The notes beneath the pieces were generated by a model. The model was not told the origin of the DNA and searched no databases. It worked only from the letters and a program-made list of their open reading frames with translations. Made by a program: the position numbers and the translations under genes. From positions 145,095 through 209,094 of the forward strand of contig VXAY01004345.1 in NCBI GenBank assembly GCA_013399855.1: DNA of 64,000 bases, read 5' to 3'. Position 1 is the first letter of the stretch; each line of letters opens with the position of its first letter. Below, in pieces: positions 38,801-46,700 of the stretch. This stretch comes from Oxyruncus cristatus (Eukaryota; Chordata; Aves; Passeriformes; Cotingidae).

Positions 38801-39238
38801 TCATAGACAGTTAAGGGATTGGAATGGACCTTAAAGATCATCTAGTCCCAGCCCCACCTGCCACGGGCAGACCTCCCACTGGGCCAGGTTGCTCAAGGCC
38901 TTATCGAGCCTGGCATCGACAACCCCCCTGGGCAACCCGCTCCAGTGCCTCACCATCCTCACAGTAAAAAACTCCTTCCTCTTTCTCACGCAAGTGCAGG
39001 CGAACAGAAGACCTCCAAACAAACCCGGCGCGCCAGGTTTCACAGGAGGGCGATGTGCGGGCAGGGACCCCGAAAAGGCGGAGCCGCCCCGGTGCTGCGA
39101 CCCCCCCGCGCTGCCCCAGCCCCGCGCACCTCGGTGACGATGGTGGAGCGGTACACGTCCCGGCTGTACTCCCAGCCGTCCAGGCACGGCTCCTGCTCCA
39201 GCGCCTCCAGCTCCACGTCGGAGCCGGGCCGCAGCCCC
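17790..39238 (-). CDS. SLC22A5: SLC22A5 (OCTN2-like) carnitine/organic cation transporter, 10 exons, exon 1 truncated by gap
   Basis: Plasma-membrane transporter of the SLC22 family (major facilitator superfamily, 12 helices). The known vertebrate orthologue imports carnitine with sodium. The CDS joins (minus strand) 39130-39238 (partial), 30872-30975, 28709-28863, 27172-27343, 26089-26215, 23229-23329, 20406-20620, 19027-19209, 18447-18582 and 17790-17877. Every visible junction is GT..AG and phases stay open. Exons 2-10 encode 426 residues; adding a usual 131-codon exon 1 gives 557, the human OCTN2 length. Visible motifs are SDKFGRK between helices 2 and 3, GTEILGKS across the exon 3/4 junction, PESPRWL after helix 6, [16 protein letters not shown] in exon 8 and a C-terminal STAF. 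The [10 protein letters not shown] and PDTIDQML segments favour OCTN2 over OCTN1. About 95 N-terminal codons lie in the gap, so the start cannot be placed. SLC22A4 lies upstream on the same strand. Confidence 0.95.
18447..18582 (-). CDS. SLC22A5: SLC22A5 exon 9
   Basis: 136 nt. Encodes [16 protein letters not shown], helix 12 and the start of the C-terminal tail ([13 protein letters not shown]). The donor is GTGAGT after AAAAGG. The DTIDQML wording matches OCTN2. Confidence 0.95.
18640..18808 (+). mobile_element. CR1 LINE fragment in SLC22A5 intron 8
   Basis: Sense-orientation CR1 3' end finishing in 'cattctgtggttctgtgat'. It fills over a third of the 444-bp intron and starts about 60 bp from exon 9. 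Confidence 0.85.
19027..19209 (-). CDS. SLC22A5: SLC22A5 exon 8
   Basis: 183 nt. Encodes helices 10-11 with [17 protein letters not shown], the conserved [15 protein letters not shown] loop and [15 protein letters not shown]. The SILSPY form is OCTN2-like (SIIAPY in OCTN1). Donor GTGAGT. Confidence 0.95.
20406..20620 (-). CDS. SLC22A5: SLC22A5 exon 7
   Basis: 215 nt. Encodes helices 7-9: [49 protein letters not shown] and [17 protein letters not shown] is as in human OCTN2. Acceptor TTCTTCCAG, donor C|GTATGG. Confidence 0.95.
20621..23228 (-). other. SLC22A5: SLC22A5 intron 6
   Basis: 2.6 kb of unique sequence without recognised repeat or gene. Intron 7 (19210-20405, 1.2 kb) is also plain. 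Confidence 0.85.
23229..23329 (-). CDS. SLC22A5: SLC22A5 exon 6
   Basis: 101 nt. Encodes the end of the cytoplasmic loop ([10 protein letters not shown]) and the start of helix 7 ([10 protein letters not shown]). Acceptor TTTTTTACAG, donor TG|GTAAGC. Confidence 0.95.
23510..23560 (+). mobile_element. CR1 LINE 3' tail remnant
   Basis: Short piece 'gtcccttccaactcagcat' then 'attctgtgattctgtgatt'. The following 23640-23760 may be more decayed CR1, which I could not confirm. Confidence 0.6.
24580..24660. repeat. A-rich low-complexity tract with one ambiguous base
   Basis: A run of about 20 A followed by AAAC-type units; base 24635 is N, so the read here was uncertain. In SLC22A5 intron 5. Confidence 0.85.
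26089..26215 (-). CDS. SLC22A5: SLC22A5 exon 5
   Basis: 127 nt. Encodes [20 protein letters not shown] and the start of the large cytoplasmic loop, ending in DPSE. PESPRWL is the SLC22 signature after helix 6. Donor GAG|GTGAGA. Confidence 0.95.
27172..27343 (-). CDS. SLC22A5: SLC22A5 exon 4
   Basis: 172 nt. Begins with TEILGKS, which with the last base of exon 3 forms the Walker-A-like GTEILGKS known from OCTN1 and OCTN2. Covers helices 5 and 6 ([36 protein letters not shown]). Part of this exon is almost identical to SLC22A4 exon 4 (see findings). Confidence 0.95.
27344..28708 (-). other. SLC22A5: SLC22A5 intron 3
   Basis: 1.4 kb, with a CR1 tail at 28346. Intron 4 (26216-27171, 956 bp) after it holds nothing I recognise. 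Confidence 0.85.
28346..28412 (-). mobile_element. CR1 LINE 3' tail
   Basis: Antisense tail 'cacagaatcacagaatggtt' and 'gaccttaaagatcatctag', about 67 bp, followed by an A run. In SLC22A5 intron 3. Confidence 0.8.
28709..28863 (-). CDS. SLC22A5: SLC22A5 exon 3
   Basis: 155 nt. Begins with FGRKNVLF, completing the D-K/R-x-G-R-K motif of the helix 2-3 loop. Covers helices 3 and 4 ([28 protein letters not shown]). The acceptor has a long T tract; donor CTTG|GTATGA. Confidence 0.95.
28864..30871 (-). other. SLC22A5: SLC22A5 intron 2
   Basis: 2.0 kb. Contains the decayed retroelement block at 29290-30115; nothing else recognised. Confidence 0.85.
29290..30115 (+). mobile_element. Decayed avian retroelement internal region
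   Basis: GC-rich block in SLC22A5 intron 2. The phrases 'gagagcaaacactgcctt' and 'ttttcaaggatcactgtc' resemble internal parts of bird retroelements (CR1 5' region or an old retrovirus-like element). No intact frame; class uncertain. Confidence 0.45.
30872..30975 (-). CDS. SLC22A5: SLC22A5 exon 2
   Basis: 104 nt. Acceptor CTGCAG before WNLVCDNDW, donor AA|GTAAAG. Covers helix 2 ([18 protein letters not shown]) and the first two bases of a Lys codon completed by exon 3. Confidence 0.95.
31072..31250 (-). mobile_element. CR1 LINE fragment in SLC22A5 intron 1
   Basis: Antisense CR1 3' end ('agaatcacaggatggtttgg' onward), about 100 bp from the SLC22A5 exon 2 acceptor. Confidence 0.85.
35935..36064 (+). 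mobile_element. CR1 LINE fragment
   Basis: Sense-orientation CR1 3' end finishing 'ccatgattctatgac', in SLC22A5 intron 1. Confidence 0.75.
38440..38616 (+). mobile_element. CR1 LINE fragment
   Basis: Sense-orientation CR1 3' end ('ggttgcccagagaagctgt' to 'ccaaaccactctgtcatt'). In SLC22A5 intron 1, opposite in orientation to the copy at 38795. Confidence 0.85.
38795..38990 (-). mobile_element. CR1 LINE fragment
   Basis: Antisense CR1 3' end ('cagaatcatagacagttaag' onward), only about 140 bp from the SLC22A5 exon 1 donor. Confidence 0.8.
39130..39238 (-). CDS. SLC22A5: SLC22A5 exon 1, 3' part (partial)
   Basis: Encodes the last 36 codons of exon 1, the end of the large extracellular loop ([18 protein letters not shown] and TIVTE). 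The donor GAG|GTGCGC follows at 39129. The rest of exon 1, with the start codon and helix 1, falls in the N gap. The known sequence is identical to the SLC22A4 exon 1 end, so it may be misplaced or gene-converted (see findings). Confidence 0.85.
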
Positions 39239-39844
39239 NNNNNNNNNNNNNNNNNNNNNNNNNNNNNNNNNNNNNNNNNNNNNNNNNNNNNNNNNNNNNN
39301 NNNNNNNNNNNNNNNNNNNNNNNNNNNNNNNNNNNNNNNNNNNNNNNNNNNNNNNNNNNNNNNNNNNNNNNNNNNNNNNNNNNNNNNNNNNNNNNNNNNN
39401 NNNNNNNNNNNNNNNNNNNNNNNNNNNNNNNNNNNNNNNNNNNNNNNNNNNNNNNNNNNNNNNNNNNNNNNNNNNNNNNNNNNNNNNNNNNNNNNNNNNN
39501 NNNNNNNNNNNNNNNNNNNNNNNNNNNNNNNNNNNNNNNNNNNNNNNNNNNNNNNNNNNNNNNNNNNNNNNNNNNNNNNNNNNNNNNNNNNNNNNNNNNN
39601 NNNNNNNNNNNNNNNNNNNNNNNNNNNNNNNNNNNNNNNNNNNNNNNNNNNNNNNNNNNNNNNNNNNNNNNNNNNNNNNNNNNNNNNNNNNNNNNNNNNN
39701 NNNNNNNNNNNNNNNNNNNNNNNNNNNNNNNNNNNNNNNNNNNNNNNNNNNNNNNNNNNNNNNNNNNNNNNNNNNNNNNNNNNNNNNNNNNNNNNNNNNN
39801 NNNNNNNNNNNNNNNNNNNNNNNNNNNNNNNNNNNNNNNNNNNN
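39239..39844. other. Assembly gap (606 N)
   Basis: Run of N that removes about 95 codons, the start codon and the 5' UTR of SLC22A5. It is bordered on the right by a (GATGG)n array and GC-rich DNA, both hard to sequence. The true gap length is unknown. Confidence 1.
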
Positions 39845-39910
39845 GATGGGATGGGATGGGATGGGATGGGATGGGATGGGATGGGATGGGATGGGATGGG
39901 ATGGGATGGG
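39845..39910. repeat. (GATGG)n microsatellite
   Basis: About 13 perfect copies of a 5-bp unit starting at the gap edge, so the array probably extends into the gap. It lies just upstream of SLC22A5 exon 1 on the transcribed strand. Confidence 0.95.
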
Positions 39911-40080
39911 CCGGCCCGCAGCTCCCCCGGAGCTCCCGCAGCTCCCTCCCGCTCCCCCCGGAGCTCTCTGCCTCTCCCCCCGGAGCTCCCGGAGCTCCCT
40001 CCCGCTCCCCTGGCTCTCCCGGCCAACCCCGGGGCTCCGATCCGGACGAGCCTCATCCGTAGCCTGGGGTGCTTTTTCCA
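39911..40080 (-). promoter_or_regulatory. GC-rich 5' flank of SLC22A5, likely promoter region
   Basis: Very GC-rich DNA made of GGAGCTCC and CTCCCGCTCCCC type repeats, directly upstream of the gap that holds exon 1. Role inferred from position and composition; no TATA box was recognised. Confidence 0.4.
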
Positions 40081-40204
40081 TAAAGGGCACGTCCCCTGCC
40101 CTGGGTGACTTCTGATCAGCAACAGCCCATTAATACAGGCGTCAGACCCCCTATTTACTGCCCGAAGGATTCAGAAATTACATTATGTTGAGACAAATTA
40201 CAGA

Positions 40205-40400
40205 TTCAATTATGTTGGAGAAGACCTCTGGGATCATCGAGCCCAACCTGTGACCGAACACTACCGCGTCATCCAGAGCGTGGCTCTCAGTGCCATGTTC
40301 TGTCTGTCCTTAAGCACCTCCTGTGACTCCACAACCTCCCTGGGCAGCCCATTCCAACTGCATCATTATGGAGCTGCCTGCAGCCCCCGAGGCTCAACCA
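40205..40400 (-). mobile_element. CR1-like LINE fragment, more diverged
   Basis: Contains 'gagaagacctctgggatcat' and 'cgagcccaacctg', the antisense 3' end of a different CR1 subfamily. Lies between SLC22A5 and SLC22A4. Confidence 0.6.
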
Positions 40401-41269
40401 CACAAGGGAACCAGCCCGGGGTTCTTCAGTAGAGCCTTGGTTTGGGTCAGTCCCATGGAGGAGACAAGAGTCTTCCTGGACTGCTCTGCTCACCAAAGCA
40501 AGGCAGCTTGCTGTAAGTCCAGGTTAAATGGTCCCTCGTTCCAGTCTGTGTTACCTTCCCACACCTGCCAGCGTCCCTTCAGCAGCATCAGCTGTGGCTG
40601 TGAAGAGCTTTTGCTGACCATGACACTATTTTCTGAGGGAACATGTCCTAGGTGTCTGACAAATAATAAAATTCATAAATAATATTCTGATCTTAAGCCC
40701 CAAGCCCCAGCTCAGTACCCAGGGGCACTGGCAGGAAGTTCACATGCCTATACAGAGCTCAGTTCAAAAGCTGTGGGGCATCACTGCAGAATTTGGCCTT
40801 GTTCTCCCAAAGGCTACTTCACATTTCTGACTGGCTTTTTGTGGCTGATATTTTCTCCACCTCTAATTGATTTAAAAAAAAAAAAAAGTGTACTTTTTAC
40901 AGCATTTTTTGAGCAGTTCTATTTAAAAAGATCTTTCATTCCTTGTTGGAATCACACAGCTGTGAAAATTATCAAAGGTGGAAAATGAATGACAGAAGAG
41001 GAGTTAAACCACAAATCATCCTTGAGAATGGCTAGGGGCAGCTTCCAAGGATTCACAGGGTCAGGACTGAACCACCTGAAAGCCAGAAAAACTCCACTAC
41101 CACATCATACTCTCTCTGTGTGGAAGAACTTGTGGAAGAGTTGGTTTTTAGGTTTTATTTTCATCCTTTATCCATGCTAAATACATTTTAAATTACTTCT
41201 TTAACCTTCTTGGCACCAAGCATGTATGTTGGGAGACTTGCTCTGCAATCACAACCCACACAGAAAGCA
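40401..41269. other. Spacer between SLC22A4 3' end and SLC22A5 5' flank
   Basis: About 0.9 kb without recognised gene or repeat other than an A run near 40875. The two genes are thus separated by little more than 1 kb if the SLC22A4 poly(A) signal at 41294 is used. Confidence 0.5.
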
Positions 41270-43642
41270 GGTGAAACAACATCAGTGCACGTTTTTATTA
41301 CCATGAGCACAGAAGTTAATGAGTGACAATTATACAGCTCCATACAGGCGTGAGCAGACCCAGTGAGCCAGCGGAGGATCGAAGGTTGCACACAGGGACC
41401 CACTAAAGGTGACAGAGGTGACAGAGGAGGCAGTGCAATGGCCCCTGTGGTCAGGGAGTGATCCAGCTGGGGCTTCCCTCATTTCCACTGCACTTCAGAC
41501 ACCATAAGGCCTCACAACAGCACTTCTCAGAAAGACATTCTGCTCTTGCCAAAGGTTGTTAAATCTGCTGCTAGAAATACTAAAATGTGACACTAGCTCG
41601 AGAGCAGTGCAAGTAAGAAAAATGAGACTGATTAAAACAAGGTATTTTAAAAACCACAACCCCCTTTCTTATTTAAAAAAGGAAAAAACAGGTTTTAAGA
41701 TACTGCAATGTTCAAGAGTACAAAAATATTTACCTTTTAGAAATACCCAAGCCTACAATCTCATAAAATAAGTCTCAACTTAATATAAAAATCTTCATAA
41801 AAATATGGCCACCTATATTTAACCCCTCAAACCTGTTCTGTGCTGATATATAAGGGCTTTCTTGAAAAATTTAGGTACTAAACAACTATTCTATAGATTG
41901 ATTCTGCAATAAGTAGAAACAAGATTAAATACTGCTGTTATTAGAGAAATTACAGCTTGAGAAGAGATGAGAACATCTGGGGTCACAGGACACCAGTTAC
42001 CTCATGCCATGTTACATTTATGGCAAAAGCATAACTGCAGCAAATTATTAGAAAATTGTATTTCCACTCCCCAAAGCAGCTTAAATTAATTGCACAAGTT
42101 CCTTGCATTTAAATGTTATAAAGCTTTATATCTGTACTTGAACTTCAGGGAGAGCCTCATTCCTGTGCCAAGTGCCAGCACGAGACAACTTGCCCTGAAC
42201 TCTCAAGTTAGAGATGAGACACTGTGCTTTTGTTGGCCCTTACAGGAGGTGACTTAGGGCTAATTGTTATTTATAGAGGATAAAAATCAGTCTACCAGGG
42301 GTCTGATAGACTTTATGTGTCCAAGAAGTGCATGCACAGCCAATATATACAAAAATAAAAGGTATAACACTTTTTCCAAACAATGTAGTGTTTATAAAAC
42401 AGTAGTAGCACAACTTGAAACTCCACATTTGTCATCATCCAATCTACCTATGCTAAACTTAAAAAAAAAAAAAGCATACATCATCTGTAAGTTTTGAAAA
42501 ACAAAACACTGCTGCTTAGTTTTGTTTTGAAAAAAAATGTGGTCCCAAATTAGTCCTTTTGCATTCTTAATCGCTGCAGGTAAACATCTCCAGTACAGAT
42601 TTTTGAAAGCAAAGCCCCTTTAAATTTGTGAATGGTACAAGGGCTTTGCAGAGGCTTTTGAAACTGCAGTGAGCTTTCTCTGAAGGTGCAGAACAAAGTG
42701 GTGTATATTCAAAGGAGAAATTAAATACCTTGCGAAATATAAAACCAATACCCCAAAAGATCTAAAAAACTGCTTATGCCCAGATACCATGAAAAAACCT
42801 AAAAGCTAAAACTTCATGGCACATATGGACAGGATCACTGACTTGCTAAAGCTTATGTTTCTGTTGAAAGCGGGCATGGCCCATCAGAAAGTCAGCAAAC
42901 TATAGTCCTTACTCAGTGCTTGAGATTTCCCCCCCTCCCCAACGACACTGAACATTCACAAAGCCCAAGGTGGGCTCGGGCTTTATGAAAAAGCATCAGC
43001 TTTTACAGGAACAAGTGGATCCCAGATCCTGGGAAAAGCAAGAGACATGGAAAGCTCCTCTGATGTTCTGTTTAAACCCATGTCCTTACAGCAAAGTCTG
43101 TGTCTGCTCTGCTACAACTAAACTCTGACCCCACTCAGTCTACGGGCTTTGATCACAGATTTCAAAGGAGGCCAGGATCTTTCCTTCAGGTTTTGAAAGA
43201 CAGGTACCCAGCTCCCCTTCTTCCAGTCAACACACACAGTGAGAAGAACCACCAGCATTACATCTGCTACATATTTTTTGTCCTTTAAGCAGCTTTCATC
43301 AAGTACCTGACTTACTGGAGTCACTGCTGTATTATTCCTAAGGCTCACTTCTGGCTTACTTCTCAACTTCTGTTTAGCACAGCAGGCCCCCATTTCTCAA
43401 CAGGGACTGTATCTGCTGACAAACCCCAGGAATCAGGACACTGAATTACAGATGAAGAGTCCTACAGGAGTAGACAGCAGCTGGTCAGTAAACTATGTAA
43501 TCGGGGGACAGTGGCACAGGGGATAACAACTACGGTGCAATAGCATTGACTGTTGGGTTTTGTTCATTTTCCTCTGGCAGAAAAATGCATTTTGAGATGA
43601 TCCTGTTCTTCTTTCAGCCCCTCTGACAGCTTGCATCGTTCT
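41270..43642 (-). other. SLC22A4: Probable SLC22A4 3' untranslated region
   Basis: AT-rich, repeat-poor stretch after the stop codon with no coding signal. It runs to the first minus-strand AATAAA at 41294-41299. The end is inferred. Confidence 0.5.
41294..41299 (-). terminator. Poly(A) signal, SLC22A4
   Basis: AATAAA on the minus strand, the first after the stop codon (2.3 kb away). A GT-rich element (TGATGTTGTTTC) follows within 30 bases. A second AATAAA lies at 41154-41159. Confidence 0.45.
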
Positions 43643-43718
43643 TCACAAGGGTGTTACGAGGATTTTAGGACTCTCCTTGGAACTCCTAATGCCAGTGGTT
43701 TGTTGCCCATTTCTGAAA
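43643..43718 (-). CDS. SLC22A4: SLC22A4 exon 10 (C-terminal tail and stop)
   Basis: 76 nt, acceptor CTTGCTTTCAG, stop TGA at 43643-43645. Encodes [14 protein letters not shown], then [10 protein letters not shown]. The pattern matches the human OCTN1 tail (FRSGKK..., ENPKVLITAF), which fixes the exon. The split codon at the junction reads TGT (Cys) where human has Trp. The tail ends T-P-L, still a possible class I PDZ ligand. Confidence 0.88.
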
Positions 43719-46700
43719 CTGAAAGCAAGTAGAAGACTGAGAACTAGAGAACATTTTCCAGGGTGTCAGCCACCTCCCTCTCCCAGCGAGCACCGCTGGA
43801 ATAACCCCGTTACACTGCTGACCCGACCCTACAGACAACGCAGTGCCCTGTACAGTGTGCCTTGCTGGGTGGCAGCAGCAGTGCAGCAAACAATGCTTGG
43901 AATGTGAATGCATTCAGTGACTGGAATTCAGTTACTTCAGCCTGTTGCTGCAAGAAGCCTGTGAGGGGAATTTGCTTTGACTCCAGGATTTCTAGCTACA
44001 GCTCCTCAGCTGCACCACCGAAAAGCCACAGGTCAGACCTGTAAGAAGTCCCTAACTGTGATAAGAAAAAGGAACCTGGCTAGGGAATTTTTCTTATTCT
44101 GGAAACATGACAGCTCCTTATACTGACCAGGAACTAGATACAGGGATTCCCAGCTTTTTCAAGCCATTACTGCTTATAAGGGCAAATTCTGTTCCAGTAC
44201 CAGCTCTCTCTAAGCTGGGTGGTGGCTATTTGGTTAATCCAGTTTCCTTCTGCTTCTCCCAAGAATCTTTTTCACACTAATGTAATGGATCTGCACAGAT
44301 TTCAGTGGAAATGTTTGCTTAGGGGACCCTAAATAGCCATGGTGGTGGATCAAGAGAACTGTTGTTGCTTACAGCTAAACCATATAAACCAGAGGAAAAG
44401 CTGTCCTGGCCTGTCTCTGGCTGCCCAGAAAGAGGTAGAATGTTGAAATTCTGTGTTTAAGTTGGAGTACTACATAATGAGCTGTAAGAATGAAGTGTTT
44501 CATAATGTATATAATCCTAGTAAATGGGAAGTTTAAATGAAGAGTTAAAGAGAGTGAATGACAAAAAAGGATGGAAAGTGTTGGGAGATGTGAAGCAACA
44601 GCCTCAAGGTGCTGTGCAGGTCAGCTCTCAGGTTCAGACATTTGGAGAAATTGCATGATGTCACTGTTGAATTACCAACCCAAAAGAAAATAATCTAAGG
44701 GGCACTTTGAAAGCTTTGATGTTTTGCAGTGGAACTGAAGAAACATGTTTACTGATTGGGAAAAGGGACTGTGTAGGAGCAGGCTGTGAACTCTTGTGAA
44801 GCACAGGATGGATGGAAGCTGCCTTACCACTTCACCTTCAGCATCTGCTCAAAGCTCTCGGGCAGGGGGTTGCCGTAGCTCTCCGGGAGAAACAGGGTGA
44901 GGATCCCGATCAACACAGTCAGGCTTCCCATCAGGATATAGGGTAGGAATCTGTCATAGGCACCTGGCAGAACAGGGGACATGCCAACAGTACTGAATGT
45001 CCACAACTGACAAACCCACCTGGAAACTTCATATTTCAGACATTGCTGTAATGCAGAATTCATTTGGACTAATTAGCTGAAAGCTTCATAAATATCAAAG
45101 GTGAATCCAAAACCGAGTTACTTCTGTTACCTGCTAGCAAACAAAGGGATTTTCCAATTTTAAAAATATTAAAGCTTCAACGTGTGCTCTTGGATGGCAA
45201 CACCTGCCACCAGTTTCATGCCAACCCCCATGTTTGGGTAGTGGCTAATAGTTTGGGGGTTTGGGGATTTTTTACATTTTCAGCTGGGCTAGCCAACATC
45301 TTTGTAAGGCAACAGCTCTGCTGGGATCACTGCTGGAGTCTTCAGCACTACACTCTCATCAGGAACCAAATCCTCTGTTAAATAATTCACTATGAGGGAA
45401 TAAAATTGCTCATAAGCAACCAAGCAACTCATCAGCTGCCTGGGATTGTGTATCCTGCTGGGCTGGTATAAAAGAAGGGAAGAGACTAATGCAGCTGAAC
45501 AGACCAGCTACAGACTAACAAGTCATTAACAGGGGAATCCTTCAATGTCTTCCTTCCTGCAAAGGCAGACAGCATCAGGCTTCCTGAGACACACACAGGG
45601 CTCTGACCTTGGTCTACTCAGAATACTATTTTGGACTCGAAGGCAGCAGCCCCTGCCAGCAGCCTGAGGCTGGCGCAGGAGTGTTTGGGCAGGATGCAAG
45701 ATCCTCAAGTCACAGCAGCACAGCAATAGAAAGGTCTTTCAGGAAAGGGATTACCAAGGAGTTAAAGTATTTAAGATATAGAAAATACCAAACTGGACTT
45801 GACAGCTTTATTTTATAGTTGGAATAGAGCAATGTGCTTTATAATGTATGGAATAAACTAGGATTAAAGTGAGGACCCCTGGGTATGTCACACAGAGCCA
45901 AAGTTTGTGATTTGATCTCCTCTGTGTTCATGAGCTGGATGAAATACAAGGTCCTAATTTAGCTGTAGCAAATAGCAGCAGCTGACAAATTTCTCCTAAA
46001 ATCTCTTAGAGTTTAGGATGACTTAGGATGATTTTGAGGACTTCAGCGAGCACAGATTCTGAGAATGTTCGGATTCCCACCTCCTCCTGACATACCCATC
46101 TCAGGATGTGCACAAGGTACCATGCAACGGATTTCCTACTGCTGGATTTCCTTGCTTGCAAGATCACTTCTTGTCACATTCTCCTGGGGAACTAACTGGC
46201 ACCCCAAGATGTGATTATCATCCCAGCCACTCCATTTGCATGGTTTACAAACACTGTCATTGTCCTGGACCAGCCTGGGCCCACTTAAGTGATATGTGAG
46301 TGGCCCTGAAAGAAAGAAGTGCCTCATCCTTCTGTGAAGCCCAAGCAGCTCCACTTCATTTCTGCCGTGTATGGCAGTGAATTCAGGCCCAAGGTGAGAG
46401 AAGGGACTCAAAAGACAACACGTGAAAGGACGTAAAGCTGAGCCTGCACTGCAGAAGCTCAGATGGCTTCTCTGGGCAGCTGCGTGGCACAAGGCAAGAA
46501 AGGCAGGATCTCTCACCCAGGTAAACAAAGTAAGGAGCAATGATGCTGCCCAGCCTGGACGCCGTGGACGTGGCTCCCACTGCCATGTTCCGCACCAGTG
46601 TCGGGTACAGCTCCACGTTGTAGACATAGAGCATGGAAAATGCAGCTGTGATGCCAAACTTCCCAAGCATCACCAGACCAACAGAGAGGACATTGAGATC

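Larger units (their letters stand above)
30976..39129 (-). other. SLC22A5: SLC22A5 intron 1
   Basis: 8.15 kb, GT..AG. Holds CR1 fragments at 31072, 35935, 38440 and 38795. The rest is unique AT-rich DNA with no recognised gene. Confidence 0.85.

Noticed and set aside
38831..40122. Long open frames of 335-419 codons across 38.8-40.1 kb on both strands
   Set aside because: They exist only because the N run is read without stops and the (GATGG)n repeat is open in several frames.
42884..42945. Alternative SLC22A4 last exon ending LLTF
   Set aside because: In phase after a weak acceptor, but without tail similarity; the exon at 43643-43718 matches the OCTN1 tail much better.
44824..45063. Reading SLC22A4 exon 9 straight to the TAA after KVKW as the C-terminus
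   Set aside because: The TAA is part of the donor GTAAGG, and an in-phase exon 10 homologous to the OCTN1 tail lies at 43643-43718.
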